Source: Faecalibacterium hattorii
GTDB taxonomy: Bacteria; Bacillota; Clostridia; Oscillospirales; Ruminococcaceae
Assembly: GCF_003287455.1 (NCBI RefSeq)
Contig: NZ_PRLC01000014.1
Location: 1-64,000 of the forward strand
Direction: 5' to 3'
Length of the DNA: 64,000 nt
Within the stretch, counting starts at the first letter, position 1. Every line of letters starts with the position of its first letter. The notes under the pieces are model-generated. The model saw only the letters and a list, made by a program, of their open reading frames with translations. It was not told where the DNA came from and did not search any database. The translations under genes were made by a program, and so were the position numbers. Shown in pieces: positions 52,770 through 62,688 of the stretch.

Positions 52770-54086
52770 TTATAAATTCAGGAGCACATTAGCCCGGAAT
52801 ACGTTGTTTTCCGTCTCGACGGTCAGGTTGCCGTGGTATTTTTGCACGGTGGTATGGATGGAGACAAGGCCGATGCCCTGCCCTTCATGCTTGGTGGAGT
52901 GCAGGATGCCTTTCTGCTTTTTCAGCACGCCGTCGTAGCGGTTCTCCACCACGATGCCCAGCATCGCCGGGCTCAGCATCCGGGCCATCACCCGCACCTG
53001 CCGCTCGTCCGGCGGCAGCTTCTGGCTGGCGAACACGGCGTTTTCCAGCAAGTTGCCCAGCAGCGTACACAAGTCCGCCTCCGGCAGGGGCAGCCGCTTG
53101 GGCAGCTCCAGCTTCCATTCCACCGGGATCCCCTTCTGCCGGGCGTCGCTGTCGTAGTGGCCGGCCAGCGCATCCACGGCGGGGTTGGCGCAGAGGGTGG
53201 GCCGCGCATCGTTCAGCTCGTCCTCGTACTGGCGCAGGTAGCTCTTCAGCTCCTCCAGCTCCCCCGCCTCAGTTAGGCCGGAAATGACGTGCAGATGCTG
53301 GCGGAAGTCATGGCGCAGACTGCGGGTCTGATCCATATAGGCCCGCAGCTCCATATAGCGGCGGGATTCCACGGCCAGAAGCTGATTTTCGCGGTCCAGC
53401 CGGGTGTTGCGGGTGTACTCCATTGCCACCCGGTACATCTCGTACAGCAGCAGGAAGATGCCAAGCAGGGAGATGGACACGGCCAGCACCGCGATGATCA
53501 TGATCCGGTTGATGAGGACGATGGCCGAGTCCCGCGGCATACAGAAGATGAGGAAGGCCGCGTAGATGGCGGGCAGCGGCCACGCCGACTGCCAAAACGC
53601 TTCGCCGTGGTACTCCCCCAGCAGCCATGCGCTCCACCGGACGGCGGTGAAGGTGAAGATGGTGCTCAGCACCACCGAGAGCGCCAGCGCGATCACCGCT
53701 GTGGATGCAAGAGAGACCGCCTCGTGGTTGCCGGTCTCGGCGCGGGCATTCAGCACCGCAGCCAGCAGCGAGCAGACCGCCAGCATCACCGCCGCAATGG
53801 CGAACAGGAAGGCCGTCTGGGTGACCGACACCCCCGGTGCCGCCCGCCACCGCAGCAGCCAGAACGCCACGATGAGAATGGGCAGCAGGAAATAGTTGCT
53901 CGGCACCTCCAGCACAGAGCAGACCCCCGCGCAGACAGCGCAGATCACCGTGACCAGCCCTGCCGCAATGCCAAAGGTCCTGCGGGGCGCGGTCAGGTGC
54001 TCCCGCAGCGGGGCAAGGCAGAGATACGCTCCCGGATACAATAATGCAAATTCGAGAAAATAGCGTCCAAACTGCGCAGCATTCAC
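52770..54086 (-). CDS. Sensor histidine kinase, AgrC-type GHKL family
   Basis: This 438-residue protein has a large N-terminal membrane domain with six to eight helices, a linker coiled coil, and a cytoplasmic kinase domain. The phosphoacceptor His is in SLRHDFRQHLHV, as in AgrC/BlpH kinases. ATP-binding motifs are NLLENAVFAS and GQGIGLVSI. The partner LytTR regulator is 22 bp upstream. In this family the membrane domain often senses a secreted peptide, but no AgrD/AgrB pair is in this window. The GTG at 54086 after GGAGG is preferred to extensions that overlap the regulator gene. Confidence 0.9.
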   Translation of the reverse strand: MNAAQFGRYFLEFALLYPGAYLCLAPLREHLTAPRRTFGIAAGLVTVICAVCAGVCSVLEVPSNYFLLPILIVAFWLLRWRAAPGVSVTQTAFLFAIAAVMLAVCSLLAAVLNARAETGNHEAVSLASTAVIALALSVVLSTIFTFTAVRWSAWLLGEYHGEAFWQSAWPLPAIYAAFLIFCMPRDSAIVLINRIMIIAVLAVSISLLGIFLLLYEMYRVAMEYTRNTRLDRENQLLAVESRRYMELRAYMDQTRSLRHDFRQHLHVISGLTEAGELEELKSYLRQYEDELNDARPTLCANPAVDALAGHYDSDARQKGIPVEWKLELPKRLPLPEADLCTLLGNLLENAVFASQKLPPDERQVRVMARMLSPAMLGIVVENRYDGVLKKQKGILHSTKHEGQGIGLVSIHTTVQKYHGNLTVETENNVFRANVLLNL

Positions 54087-54108
54087 GGCTTTTGCCTCCT
54101 CTCCGAAC

Positions 54109-54831
54109 TTAAAATTCCCGCTGCATATGGCGGAACTGATACTGTGTAAAGCGTGCCAACAGGGTGTTTTTGTCCTTCTGGCGGATGGGCAGCCGCGCAC
54201 CGTCCAGCATCTCAAAACAGTCGCCTTCGAACCGCAGCACCTTGTCCATATTCAGCAGGACGCCCCGGTTGCAGACAAGGAAGTTTTCGTGGGCGGAAAG
54301 CTCCTGCTCCACTTGGGAAAAGGTCGCTGCGGCGCGGCACTCCCCGTCGTCGGTCACGACCCGGACGATGTGGTTCTGGGAGGCCGCGTAGTGGACCTTG
54401 CTCAGCGGGATCTGCATGGTCTGCCGCGCGATCCGCACATCCAGCTCCGGTTCCTGTCGGCACAGCACCCGCCGCAGCTCGGCAGTCAGAAGCGCGATCT
54501 TTTCCTCTTTATAGGGCTTCAGTAAGTAATCGAAGGGATGCACCGGGAAGGCATCCCACACATATTCCGGCGAGGAGGTCACAAAGACGATGAGGAGCCG
54601 CGGGTCTTTCTCTCGCAGCTGCCGGGCCGTCTCGATGCCGTTGGTGCCCGCCATGCAGATATCCAAAAACACCACCTCATATGCGCCGGTGGTGAATCGT
54701 GCTAAAAGATCGTCGCCGCTGGAAAACTTCGTACAGATAGGTCTGTCCCCTTGGAACGCCCGGCGCAGCAGCAGTTCCAGCCGCCGTGCTTCCGGTTCCT
54801 GATCTTCGACGATCGCCATTCGCAGCTCCAT
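54109..54831 (-). CDS. LytTR family response regulator
   Basis: This 240-residue regulator has a receiver domain with the phosphoacceptor Asp in VVFLDICMAGTNGIE and the conserved Lys in DYLLKPYKEEK. It is followed by a LytTR DNA-binding domain with PLSKVHYAASQNHIVRV and NFLVCNRGVLLNM. Such regulators bind paired direct repeats and often control quorum sensing, bacteriocins or surface proteins. Together with the downstream kinase it forms an Agr-type two-component system. An extended -10 (TGGTAAAAT) is about 25 bp upstream of its start. Target genes in this window are unknown. Confidence 0.9.
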   Translation of the reverse strand: MELRMAIVEDQEPEARRLELLLRRAFQGDRPICTKFSSGDDLLARFTTGAYEVVFLDICMAGTNGIETARQLREKDPRLLIVFVTSSPEYVWDAFPVHPFDYLLKPYKEEKIALLTAELRRVLCRQEPELDVRIARQTMQIPLSKVHYAASQNHIVRVVTDDGECRAAATFSQVEQELSAHENFLVCNRGVLLNMDKVLRFEGDCFEMLDGARLPIRQKDKNTLLARFTQYQFRHMQREF

Positions 54832-55045
54832 CGCTACGCCCCCTTACGACTCTATTTTACCATACTTTTTCTCCTGCCGCACCTGCCATTCACGCACGAA
54901 ACACCCCCTTTCACGCAGGTTTGGGCCTATTTTTGGGGTCCCCATGTCGAACAGCGTCGAAAACCGACGGCGGGGCTTTCCCGTCTGCCTTTGTAAAAAA
55001 GTATTACTTATTCAGGTAAAATTTCATAAAATTCCAAAAAAATCA
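54832..55045. other. Intergenic region between the two-component genes and the polyamine leader
   Basis: No gene is supported here. It includes the promoter of the response regulator on the minus strand and a GC-rich stretch around 54900-54980. A LytTR-type direct-repeat site could be present but I cannot identify a clear one. Confidence 0.4.
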
Positions 55046-55074
55046 TTGACAGACAAAGTACAACATGATACGAT
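55046..55074 (+). promoter_or_regulatory. Sigma-A promoter of the polyamine leader RNA
   Basis: Perfect TTGACA (55046-55051) and TACGAT (55069-55074) with a 17-bp spacer, more than 420 bp upstream of the first gene. Confidence 0.75.
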
Positions 55075-55080
55075 AACAGT

Positions 55081-55466
55081 CGATTTTGAAAGACAAAGCA
55101 CGTCAGAGTCTTTTCAAAGCAATTTACCTAGGACCGCCCAGCGGGGCTAAGGCCATACGGACAGCCGGGTCCACTGCCGACCGGCGGCATTGCCGCCATT
55201 ATTGATTGAGTTTGAAGCTCAGATTTTATAAGTTGGTTCCTTTACAACCATGAAATTGTGCATCGTGGTGCGCAGACTTGTGAAACGGTCAATAAGAGTA
55301 GTAAAAGTGTAGTTGCTATATAGACTCTCGTCATCCCGTCTTTTTGAATCATGCGAAAACAGCTTTGCTCCGGCCTTTTTCTGCCGGTGGGCTTTGTTCG
55401 TGTGCGTTCACAGCTTTTTGAAAGCGCAGGTCTGCATCCCAGTGTGCAGGACCTGCGCTTTTTGTT
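55081..55466 (+). ncRNA. Long structured leader RNA before the polyamine operon, candidate riboswitch or attenuator
   Basis: The predicted transcript starts near 55081 and reaches a strong terminator at 55421-55466, 33 bp before the first gene. The 5' part has a compact multi-branch fold: GGACC (55131-55135) with GGTCC (55168-55172) enclosing GCCC/GGGC and GGC/GCC stems, then a GGCGGC/GCCGCC hairpin (55183-55197). I do not recognise a known riboswitch class. The position suggests control of the operon, perhaps by arginine, agmatine or a polyamine; this is an inference. A free-standing small RNA is also possible. Confidence 0.5.
55421..55466 (+). terminator. Strong terminator between the leader and the polyamine operon
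   Basis: AAAGCGCAGGTC pairs with GACCTGCGCTTT, with an inner TGCA/TGCA stem, and is followed by TTTTTGTTTT. A functional terminator here means the downstream genes need either read-through regulated by the leader or a second promoter. Confidence 0.88.
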
Positions 55467-55498
55467 TTGCCAAAAGGAGCCAAGGACGGAGGAAGAGT

Positions 55499-56965
55499 AT
55501 GAACGAGAGCAGAACGCGGACCAAGCTTGACCAGCGCCGCGCGCCCATTTATGAGGCGCTGGAACAGTTCCGCCAGATGCGGGTGGTCCCCTTTGATGTG
55601 CCCGGCCACAAGCGGGGCCGAGGCAACCCGGAGCTGACGGCCTTTCTGGGCCAGCAGTGCGTAGGCGTGGACGTGAACAGCATGAAGCCGCTGGACAACC
55701 TCTGCCACCCGGTGTCGGTCATCCGGGAAGCGGAGGAGCTGGCCGCCGACGCCTTTGGGGCGGCCCACGCCTTTTTGATGGTGGGCGGCACCACCAGCAG
55801 TGTGCAGAGCATGGTGCTGACCGCCTGCAAGCGGGGGGATGAGATCATCCTGCCCCGCAATGTGCACCGCAGCGTGCTGAATGCGCTGGTGCTCTGTGGC
55901 GCGGTACCGGTCTATGTCAACCCGGAGGTGGACAAGCGGCTGGGCATTTCGCTGGGCATGAAGCGGGAGCAGGTGGAAAAGGCCATCCGGGAGCACCCCA
56001 ACGCCGTGGCCGTTCTGGTGAACAACCCCACCTACTACGGCATCTGTTCCGACCTGCGCGCCATCGTGAAGATGGCCCACGACGCCGGGATGCTCTGCCT
56101 TGCGGACGAAGCCCACGGCACCCACTTCTACTTCGGCGGCGGGCTTCCCGTCTCCGCCATGGCGGCGGGGGCGGATATGGCCTCCGTCTCGATGCACAAG
56201 AGCGGCGGCAGCCTGACCCAGTCCAGCCTTCTGCTCATCGGGCCCAATGTCCACCCCGGCTATGTACGCCAGATCATCAACCTGACCCAGACCACCTCCG
56301 GCAGCTACCTGCTGATGTCCAGCCTCGACATCTCCCGCCGCAACCTCGCACTGCGGGGGCGGCAGGTGTTCCATCAGGTCGCGGACATGGCCGAGTATGC
56401 GCGGGAGGAGATCAACGCCGTGGGCGGCTACTACGCTTTCGGCAAGGAACTGTGCAACGGCAACTCCGTCTTTGACTTCGACACCACCAAGCTCAGCGTG
56501 CACACGCTGGACATCGGCCTTGCGGGCATCGAGGTCTACGATATCCTCCGCGACGAGTACGACATCCAGATCGAATTCGGCGACATCGGCAACATTCTGG
56601 CCTACCTGTCCATCGGCGACCGTCCGCAGGAAGTGGAGCGGCTGGTCAGCGCCTTGGCCGAGATCAAGCGCCGCTACCGCACCGACGGAGCCGGGCTGCT
56701 CAGTCAGGAATACATCGACCCGGTGGTGGCCGCCAGCCCGCAGGAGGCGTTCTACGCCCCGAAAAAGAGCCTCCCCTTACGGGAGACCGAGGGCATGGTG
56801 TGCAGTGAGTTCGTCATGTGCTACCCGCCGGGCATCCCCATTCTGGCCCCCGGCGAACGGATCACCAAGGAGATCCTGAATTACATCGAGTACGCCAAGG
56901 CCAAGGGCTGCAGCATGACCGGCCCCGAAGACCCGGACATCCTGCACCTGAACGTACTGGCATAA
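55499..56965 (+). CDS. speA: Arginine decarboxylase, fold-type I (Orn/Lys/Arg decarboxylase family)
   Basis: This 488-residue PLP enzyme belongs to the Orn/Lys/Arg decarboxylase family. The PLP Lys is in ASVSMHKSGGSLTQSS, with VVPFDVPGHKRGRGNPEL and CLADEAHGTHFYFGG also conserved. The length matches Bacillus SpeA. Agmatinase three genes on makes arginine the likely substrate, giving agmatine. The start at 55499 follows GGAGG. It is the first of a compact polyamine operon: 13 bp to speE, then overlapping starts. Confidence 0.92.
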   Translation: MNESRTRTKLDQRRAPIYEALEQFRQMRVVPFDVPGHKRGRGNPELTAFLGQQCVGVDVNSMKPLDNLCHPVSVIREAEELAADAFGAAHAFLMVGGTTSSVQSMVLTACKRGDEIILPRNVHRSVLNALVLCGAVPVYVNPEVDKRLGISLGMKREQVEKAIREHPNAVAVLVNNPTYYGICSDLRAIVKMAHDAGMLCLADEAHGTHFYFGGGLPVSAMAAGADMASVSMHKSGGSLTQSSLLLIGPNVHPGYVRQIINLTQTTSGSYLLMSSLDISRRNLALRGRQVFHQVADMAEYAREEINAVGGYYAFGKELCNGNSVFDFDTTKLSVHTLDIGLAGIEVYDILRDEYDIQIEFGDIGNILAYLSIGDRPQEVERLVSALAEIKRRYRTDGAGLLSQEYIDPVVAASPQEAFYAPKKSLPLRETEGMVCSEFVMCYPPGIPILAPGERITKEILNYIEYAKAKGCSMTGPEDPDILHLNVLA

Positions 56966-56978
56966 GGGGGAATGAACC

Positions 56979-57836
56979 ATGGAATTTTGGTTTTCGGAAT
57001 TTCACACCCCGGACGTGAAACACAGCATCCGGGTGAGCAAACAGCTCTACTCCAAGCAGAGCGACTACCAGCGCATCGACATCTTTGAGACGCCGGAGTT
57101 CGGCCGGGTGCTGACGCTGGACGGCAACGTGATGCTGACCGAGCGGGACGAGTTCATCTACGACGAGATGATCGTCCATGTGCCTATGGCCGTCCACAAA
57201 GAGGCGAAGGATATCCTCGTCATCGGCGCGGGCGACGGCGGCGTAGTGCGGGAGCTGACCCGCTACGACCGGGTAGAGCGGATCGACCTTGTGGAGATGG
57301 ACCCGCAGGTGGTGGAGGCGTGCCGCGCCTACCTGCCCGGCAATGCCTGCCGGATGGATGACCGCCGGGTGCACATCTACTTCGAAAATGCCCTCAAGTT
57401 CATCCGCCGGTGCGAGGAGGAGTACGACCTCATCATCGTGGACTCCTCCGACCCCTTCGGCCCTTCCGAAGGGCTTTTCACCCGCGAATTCTACGGCAGC
57501 TGCTTCAACGCGCTGAAGGCCGACGGCATCATGGTCAACCAGCAGGGCAGCCCCTTCTACGCCGAGGACGCCAGCGCCATGCAGCGCAGCCACAAACGGA
57601 TCGCGTCCACCTTCCCCATCAGCCGGGTGTATCAGGCCCACATCCCCACCTTCGCTGCCGGGTACTGGCTGTTCGGCTTTGCCAGCAAGAAGTACCACCC
57701 CATCGACGACCTCGACGCCGCCGCATGGAAAGCACTGAACATGCGCACCCGCTACTACACCGCCCGGCTCCACGTCGGAGCCTTTTATCTGCCCGCCTTC
57801 CTCGAAGAGATGCTGCGGGAAGTGGAGGAACACTGA
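56979..57836 (+). CDS. speE: Polyamine aminopropyltransferase (spermidine synthase)
   Basis: This 285-residue enzyme transfers an aminopropyl group from decarboxylated SAM to putrescine. It has LVIGAGDGGVVRELTRY, VEMDPQVVEA, the catalytic Asp region IIVDSSDPFGPSEGLF and the C-terminal GYWLFGFASKKYHP, all conserved in SpeE. Its end shares one base with the agmatinase start (TGATG). No SAM decarboxylase gene (speD) is in the window, so the donor must come from elsewhere or the enzyme uses another route. Confidence 0.93.
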   Translation: MEFWFSEFHTPDVKHSIRVSKQLYSKQSDYQRIDIFETPEFGRVLTLDGNVMLTERDEFIYDEMIVHVPMAVHKEAKDILVIGAGDGGVVRELTRYDRVERIDLVEMDPQVVEACRAYLPGNACRMDDRRVHIYFENALKFIRRCEEEYDLIIVDSSDPFGPSEGLFTREFYGSCFNALKADGIMVNQQGSPFYAEDASAMQRSHKRIASTFPISRVYQAHIPTFAAGYWLFGFASKKYHPIDDLDAAAWKALNMRTRYYTARLHVGAFYLPAFLEEMLREVEEH

Positions 57837-58711
57837 TGCGACCCAACATTGAAAACTTCATCGGCTGCGACAGCAGCTACCGCGCCGCCAGCATCGTGCT
57901 GTACGGTGCCCCCTACGATTCCACCACCAGCTACCGCCCCGGTGCCCGGTTCGGCCCCGCTGCCATCCGGCACGAGAGCTACGGGCTGGAGACCTACAGC
58001 CCCTACCAGAACGCCGACCTGACCGACTTCGACATCTTCGACAGCGGCGACTTGGAGCTCTGCTTCGGCTCCAGCGAGTCGGCCCTTTCCGACATTGAGG
58101 GCCGCGCCGCCGAAATTCTGGCAGACGGCAAGTTCCCGCTGCTGCTGGGCGGCGAACATCTGGTCACGCTGGGGGCCGTGCGGGCTGCGGTAGAGAAGTA
58201 CCCGGATCTCCACATCGTCCACTTCGACGCCCACGCCGACCTGCGGGACGACTATCTGGGAGCCAAGCTCAGCCACGCCTGTGTGCTCCGCCGCTGCCAC
58301 GAGCTTGTGGGGGACGGCCGCATCCATCAGTTCTGCATCCGCAGCGGCGACCGCGCCGAGTTCGACTTTGCAGCCCAGCACACCGAGCTGCACAAGTTCG
58401 ACTTCACCGGCCTCGCCGAGCTGACGGAAGCGCTCTGCGAAAGCCGGGTGCCCGTCTACCTGACCATCGACCTCGACTGCCTCGACCCCTCCTGCTTCCC
58501 CGGCACCGGCACCCCCGAAGCGGGCGGCGTGAGCTTCTTGCAGCTGTTGGACGCCATCCGCACCGTGGCCAAGGCGAACATCGTCGCCGCCGACCTCAAC
58601 GAGCTGGCCCCCACGCTGGACCCCACCGGCGTTTCCACCGCCACCGCCTGTAAGGTGCTGCGGGAGACCCTCATCGCGCTGGACAAGGGCTGGCCCGGCT
58701 TCCAAGCATAA
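57836..58711 (+). CDS. speB: Agmatinase
   Basis: This 291-residue ureohydrolase converts agmatine to putrescine and urea. The two-manganese site is seen in GGEHLVTLG, HFDAHADLRDDY and TIDLDCLDPSCFPGTGTPEAGG. The N-terminal YGAPYDSTTSYRPG is typical of agmatinases rather than arginases. It should follow SpeA directly in the pathway. The start overlaps the speE stop by one base. Confidence 0.95.
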   Translation: MRPNIENFIGCDSSYRAASIVLYGAPYDSTTSYRPGARFGPAAIRHESYGLETYSPYQNADLTDFDIFDSGDLELCFGSSESALSDIEGRAAEILADGKFPLLLGGEHLVTLGAVRAAVEKYPDLHIVHFDAHADLRDDYLGAKLSHACVLRRCHELVGDGRIHQFCIRSGDRAEFDFAAQHTELHKFDFTGLAELTEALCESRVPVYLTIDLDCLDPSCFPGTGTPEAGGVSFLQLLDAIRTVAKANIVAADLNELAPTLDPTGVSTATACKVLRETLIALDKGWPGFQA

Positions 58712-58795
58712 CGCCTGAATCAAAAACAACGCAGCGGTCGGGGCGCAGACCCCAGACACGCTGCGCGATCAAACATCATAAAGGAGAGACTTACC

Positions 58796-60054
<1,259 letters not shown>

Positions 60055-60055
<1 letters not shown>

Positions 60056-61266
60056 TGCGGCTGGCTGACACCCGCCCGCCCTTCGCGGGGCTGGCGAAGC
60101 TGCCGGAGGAAGCCCTCGCTTCCCTGCCCACCCCCTGCTACCTGCTGGACGAAAGCCAGCTGCGCCGCAACGGCGAGATCCTGCTGGGGGTGCAGCAGCG
60201 CACCGGCTGCAAGATCCTGCTGGCGCAGAAGGCGTTCTCGAACTTCGACCTCTACCCGCTGCTGGCCCCGTACCTTGCGGGCACCGAGGCCAGCGGCCTG
60301 TACGAGAGCCGCCTCGGCAAGGAGGAGCTGCCGGACAAGGAAAATCATGTCTTCTGTGCCGCGTTCCGGGCTGACGAATTCGACGAGCTGCTGTGCTGCG
60401 CCGACCACATCGTCTTCAACTCGCCCCACCAGCTGAAAAAGTTCGGCCCCGCCGCCAAGGCTGCGGGCAAGAGCGTGGGGCTGCGCATCAACCCGGAGTG
60501 CTCCACACAGGAGGGCCACGCCATCTATGACCCCTGTGCCCCCGGCAGCCGCCTTGGCACCACCCGCGCCCAGTGGGACGCCGCAGCGGAAAAAGATCCC
60601 GCCCTGCTCTCTCTGCTGGACGGGCTGCACTTCCACACCCTCTGCGAGCAGGACTCCGACGCGCTGGCCGCAACGCTGGACGCCGTGGAGGCGCGTTTCG
60701 GCGACCTGCTGCCGCAGATGCAGTGGCTGAATTTTGGCGGCGGGCACCACATCACCCGCCCGGATTACGACCTGCCCACGCTGGAGCGCTGCATCACCCG
60801 GATGCAGCAGACCTACGGCGTACAGGTCTACTTGGAGCCGGGCGAGGCGTGGGCGCTGAACGCGGGCTATCTCGTGACGACCGTCCTCGACGCGCTGCAG
60901 AACGGCGAAACGAGCCTTGCCATCCTCGACATGTCCGCCGCGTGCCACACGCCGGACGTCATCGAGATGCCCTACCGCCCGCCCCTGCTGGGCGCCGGGG
61001 AACCGGGCGAAAAAGCTTGCACCATCCGCCTCGGCGGCCCCACCTGCCTTGCCGGGGACGTCGTGGGCGACTACAGCTTCGCCGCCCCCCTCGCAGAGGG
61101 TGACAAGCTCATCTTCGGCGATATGGCGATCTATACCACCTGCAAAAACAATACCTTCAACGGAATGCCCCTGCCCCCCATCTGGGCCATGGACGAGACC
61201 GGCTCCTGCCGCGAGCTCGTGAAGTTTGGGTATGAGGAGTTTAAGGGGAGACTGGGAAGACTTTGA
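60055..61266 (+). CDS. nspC: Carboxynorspermidine/carboxyspermidine decarboxylase
   Basis: This 403-residue PLP enzyme of the alanine racemase-type barrel decarboxylates carboxyspermidine to spermidine. The PLP Lys is in LLAQKAFSNFDLYP near residue 58; LGLRINPECS-type LRINPECST, GLHFHTLCEQD and the glycine-rich LNFGGGHHIT are conserved, and LGGPTCLAGDVVGDY lies near the C terminus. It completes the SAM-independent spermidine route started by the gene upstream. It overlaps that gene by one base and ends at a strong terminator. Confidence 0.94.
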
Positions 61267-61274
61267 ATAAAAAT

Positions 61275-61324
61275 GGCCGTGTCCGAAGTCTGCATGTGCA
61301 GAGACCGGACACGGTCGTTTTTTG
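61275..61324 (+). terminator. Terminator of the polyamine operon
   Basis: GGCCGTGTCCG pairs with CGGACACGGTC, with an inner TCTGCA/TGCAGA stem, and is followed by TTTTTTG. Confidence 0.9.
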
Positions 61325-61395
61325 CTCTATAGTAAAAAAATGGGATTCGCTGAAAAGCGTTTCCCGTTTTTTCTGTGAAATCCCAACTCCAGTCC

Positions 61396-61424
61396 TTGCC
61401 CACGGGGACGGGGTGTGTTAAACT
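61396..61424 (+). promoter_or_regulatory. Promoter of the SpoIID-domain gene
   Basis: TTGCCC (61396-61401) and TAAACT (61419-61424) are 17 bp apart, with a TG one base before the -10. Confidence 0.6.
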
Positions 61425-61500
61425 GGAAGCAAAAGGCGCGGGCAGGGGGAGGCCCCGGCCCGACGCTGTGGAATGAAAAAACTAGGGGAGGAACTGACAC

Positions 61501-62562
61501 GTGAAACATCTCGCTCAAATTGCCCGCCGGGCGGCGGCGCTGGTGCTGGCGGCGGTGCTGGTCTGCACGCTGGTGCCCGCAGCCTTTGCAGAGGAGGAGA
61601 TCGCCCACCCGACCACCATCGGCGGCGCGGACACCACTCTCGTCCCGGTGGAAGAGGAAAACTGCCTGAGCTGGCTCTTCGGCTCCAAAGATAAGATCAC
61701 CATGCCCTACCTTAACATAAAGGGCAAGGGTCTGCGCCGGAACGTCACCCTCAACCTCGTGGACTGCCTTGTGGGCATCACTTACACCGAGCTGGGGTCC
61801 ATCGGCAGCTTCGTCAGCTCCTCGGCGGCGCAGCAGGCGTGGAAGGCACAGGCTGTGGCCATCCATTCCTATCTGCTGTACCAAAAACAGTACGGCTCGT
61901 CGGCCAACGCCCTCGTCTACACCCCTGTGGACCAGATCCCCTCTTCGGCGCGAGACGCCCTGCGCAAGGCTATTGAGCCGGTGAAGGACGAGGTGCTGAC
62001 CTACAACGGCTCGGTCATCGACGCCGTGTGGTCGGCCAGCGCGGGCTATAACACCCAGACCGGCGTTTACGGCACCTGCTCCGGCCTTGATGCGTGGGGC
62101 ACCGACGTGCCTTATTTGCAGAGCGTGGAAAGCCCCTACGAGGAGCAGTACCACAACCTCATGCGCCGGATCATCGGCAAGGATTACCGCTACACCGAGT
62201 ACAACGACAGCAAGACCGGCCAGCCCTACGAGAGCGCCGACACCACCCACAAGGATCTCGGCGGCTATGTGCAGTACAACACCTTCGTCTCCAATGGCCG
62301 CAGCTACCGCTACATCGGCCAGTTCGTCAGCTCCCGCTACTGCTTCGATTTCTCCGCCGACGAAAACGGCACGCCGGTCATGAATTACTACGGCTACGGC
62401 CACGGCGTCGGCATGAGCCAGTGCGGCGCGGTGGGCTACGCCAGCGAGCAGGGGATGAATTATAAAAACATCCTCAAGCACTACTACACCGGCGCCTCCA
62501 TCAGCACCTCCGGCAGCTCGTCCGGCGGGCTGTTCAGTTGGCTCTTTGGGCTGTTCCGCTGA
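61501..62562 (+). CDS. SpoIID/LytB domain-containing secreted protein
   Basis: This 353-residue protein has a signal peptide (cleavage near AFAEEE) and a SpoIID domain with KAQAVAIHSYLLYQKQYG, VWSASAGYNTQTG and the C-terminal GHGVGMSQCGAVGYA. SpoIID is a lytic transglycosylase that trims peptidoglycan during spore engulfment; LytB relatives act on vegetative walls. The gene is alone and outside any sporulation cluster, and no other sporulation gene was seen in this window, so a wall-remodelling role is as likely as sporulation. The GTG start follows GGGGAGG. Confidence 0.88.
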   Translation: MKHLAQIARRAAALVLAAVLVCTLVPAAFAEEEIAHPTTIGGADTTLVPVEEENCLSWLFGSKDKITMPYLNIKGKGLRRNVTLNLVDCLVGITYTELGSIGSFVSSSAAQQAWKAQAVAIHSYLLYQKQYGSSANALVYTPVDQIPSSARDALRKAIEPVKDEVLTYNGSVIDAVWSASAGYNTQTGVYGTCSGLDAWGTDVPYLQSVESPYEEQYHNLMRRIIGKDYRYTEYNDSKTGQPYESADTTHKDLGGYVQYNTFVSNGRSYRYIGQFVSSRYCFDFSADENGTPVMNYYGYGHGVGMSQCGAVGYASEQGMNYKNILKHYYTGASISTSGSSSGGLFSWLFGLFR

Positions 62563-62601
62563 GGAAAACCCCGGAAATTCGAAGGAATTGTAGAAAATCG
62601 C

Positions 62602-62630
62602 TTCTCAAATGGGGCGGAATTTGGTATACT
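62602..62630 (+). promoter_or_regulatory. Promoter of the glycosyltransferase gene
   Basis: TTCTCA (62602-62607) and TATACT (62625-62630) are 17 bp apart, with TGG immediately before the -10. Confidence 0.65.
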
Positions 62631-62688
62631 ATATTAGTTTGTAGTATCGCGGGCAGTCACACCCCGCAGAGAAGTGGAGAAATCAGAC

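Noticed and set aside
55081-55466. Known guanidine, cobalamin, M-box or THF riboswitch in the polyamine leader
   Set aside because: I compared the conserved cores I remember and found no convincing match, only a short CTAGGAC similarity that can be chance.
61501-62562. Evidence that the organism sporulates
   Set aside because: One SpoIID-domain gene is not enough, because related proteins act on vegetative walls and no other sporulation genes are visible.
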